From the NCBI GenBank assembly GCA_016303225.1, contig JAEDMC010000044.1, positions 1-17,219 on the forward strand: a DNA stretch of 17,219 nucleotides, given 5' to 3'. The position numbers and the translations under genes were made by a program. Numbering within the stretch: position 1 is the stretch's first letter; each line of letters opens with the position of its first letter. Below the pieces are notes generated by a model, which was not told the DNA's origin, did no database searches, and was given only the letters and a program-made list of their open reading frames with translations. Below are positions 17,215 through 17,219 of this stretch, piece after piece. The DNA comes from Kiritimatiellia bacterium (GTDB taxonomy: Bacteria > Verrucomicrobiota > Kiritimatiellia > RFP12 > UBA1067).

Positions 17215-17219
17215 GGGGG

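Overview
This 17.2 kb window is GC-rich, and every gene I can support lies on the minus strand, so transcription runs right to left. I see no plus-strand gene. The membrane-linked moxR / DUF58 / BatA-like VWA / giant coiled-coil cluster, together with a squalene-cyclase-like alpha/alpha repeat domain, points to the Planctomycetes-Verrucomicrobia-Lentisphaerae superphylum. My best guess is a Verrucomicrobiota/Kiritimatiellae-type bacterium. This rests on gene-cluster style only, because there is no rRNA in the window.

Layout in transcription order. (1) rpsT (ribosomal protein S20) has a clear sigma-70 promoter and is followed by pgk (phosphoglycerate kinase) across a gap filled with inverted octamer arrays. 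pgk ends at a strong intrinsic terminator. (2) A DnaQ-like exonuclease gene has an extended -10 promoter so close to its ATG that the mRNA should be leaderless. It overlaps an amidohydrolase-2 family gene by 4 bp. (3) A single ORF joins an ECF sigma factor, one transmembrane helix and a prenyltransferase/squalene-oxidase-like repeat domain. It overlaps moxR (AAA+ ATPase) by 4 bp. (4) Between moxR and the DUF58 gene sits a separate AT-richer cassette: a four-helix-bundle (23S rRNA IVS protein family) gene bracketed by inverted octamer arrays that can pair over 34 nt. (5) After DUF58 comes a 1384-residue fusion of a BatA-like protein with a second VWA/GATase-like protein. It overlaps by 4 bp a 1754-residue, three-TM, Ala/Glu/Lys-rich coiled-coil protein (DUF4175-like).

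Working model (inference). The moxR, DUF58, VWA-fusion and coiled-coil products form one envelope-associated MoxR/VWA system. Its regulator may be the membrane-tethered sigma factor encoded at the head of the cluster. The sigma gene and the VWA-fusion gene share a 5' motif with identical spacing (TTGAAC, 18 nt, a T-rich hexamer, 8 nt, ATG), which suggests one shared regulon and leaderless starts.

The most unusual feature is a set of degenerate 7-bp or 8-bp tandem arrays. There are five sites with direct arrays, four of them inside coding sequence and in frame, and two intergenic sites with inverted array pairs. The pair around the four-helix-bundle gene resembles a 23S rRNA intervening sequence that has moved into an mRNA.
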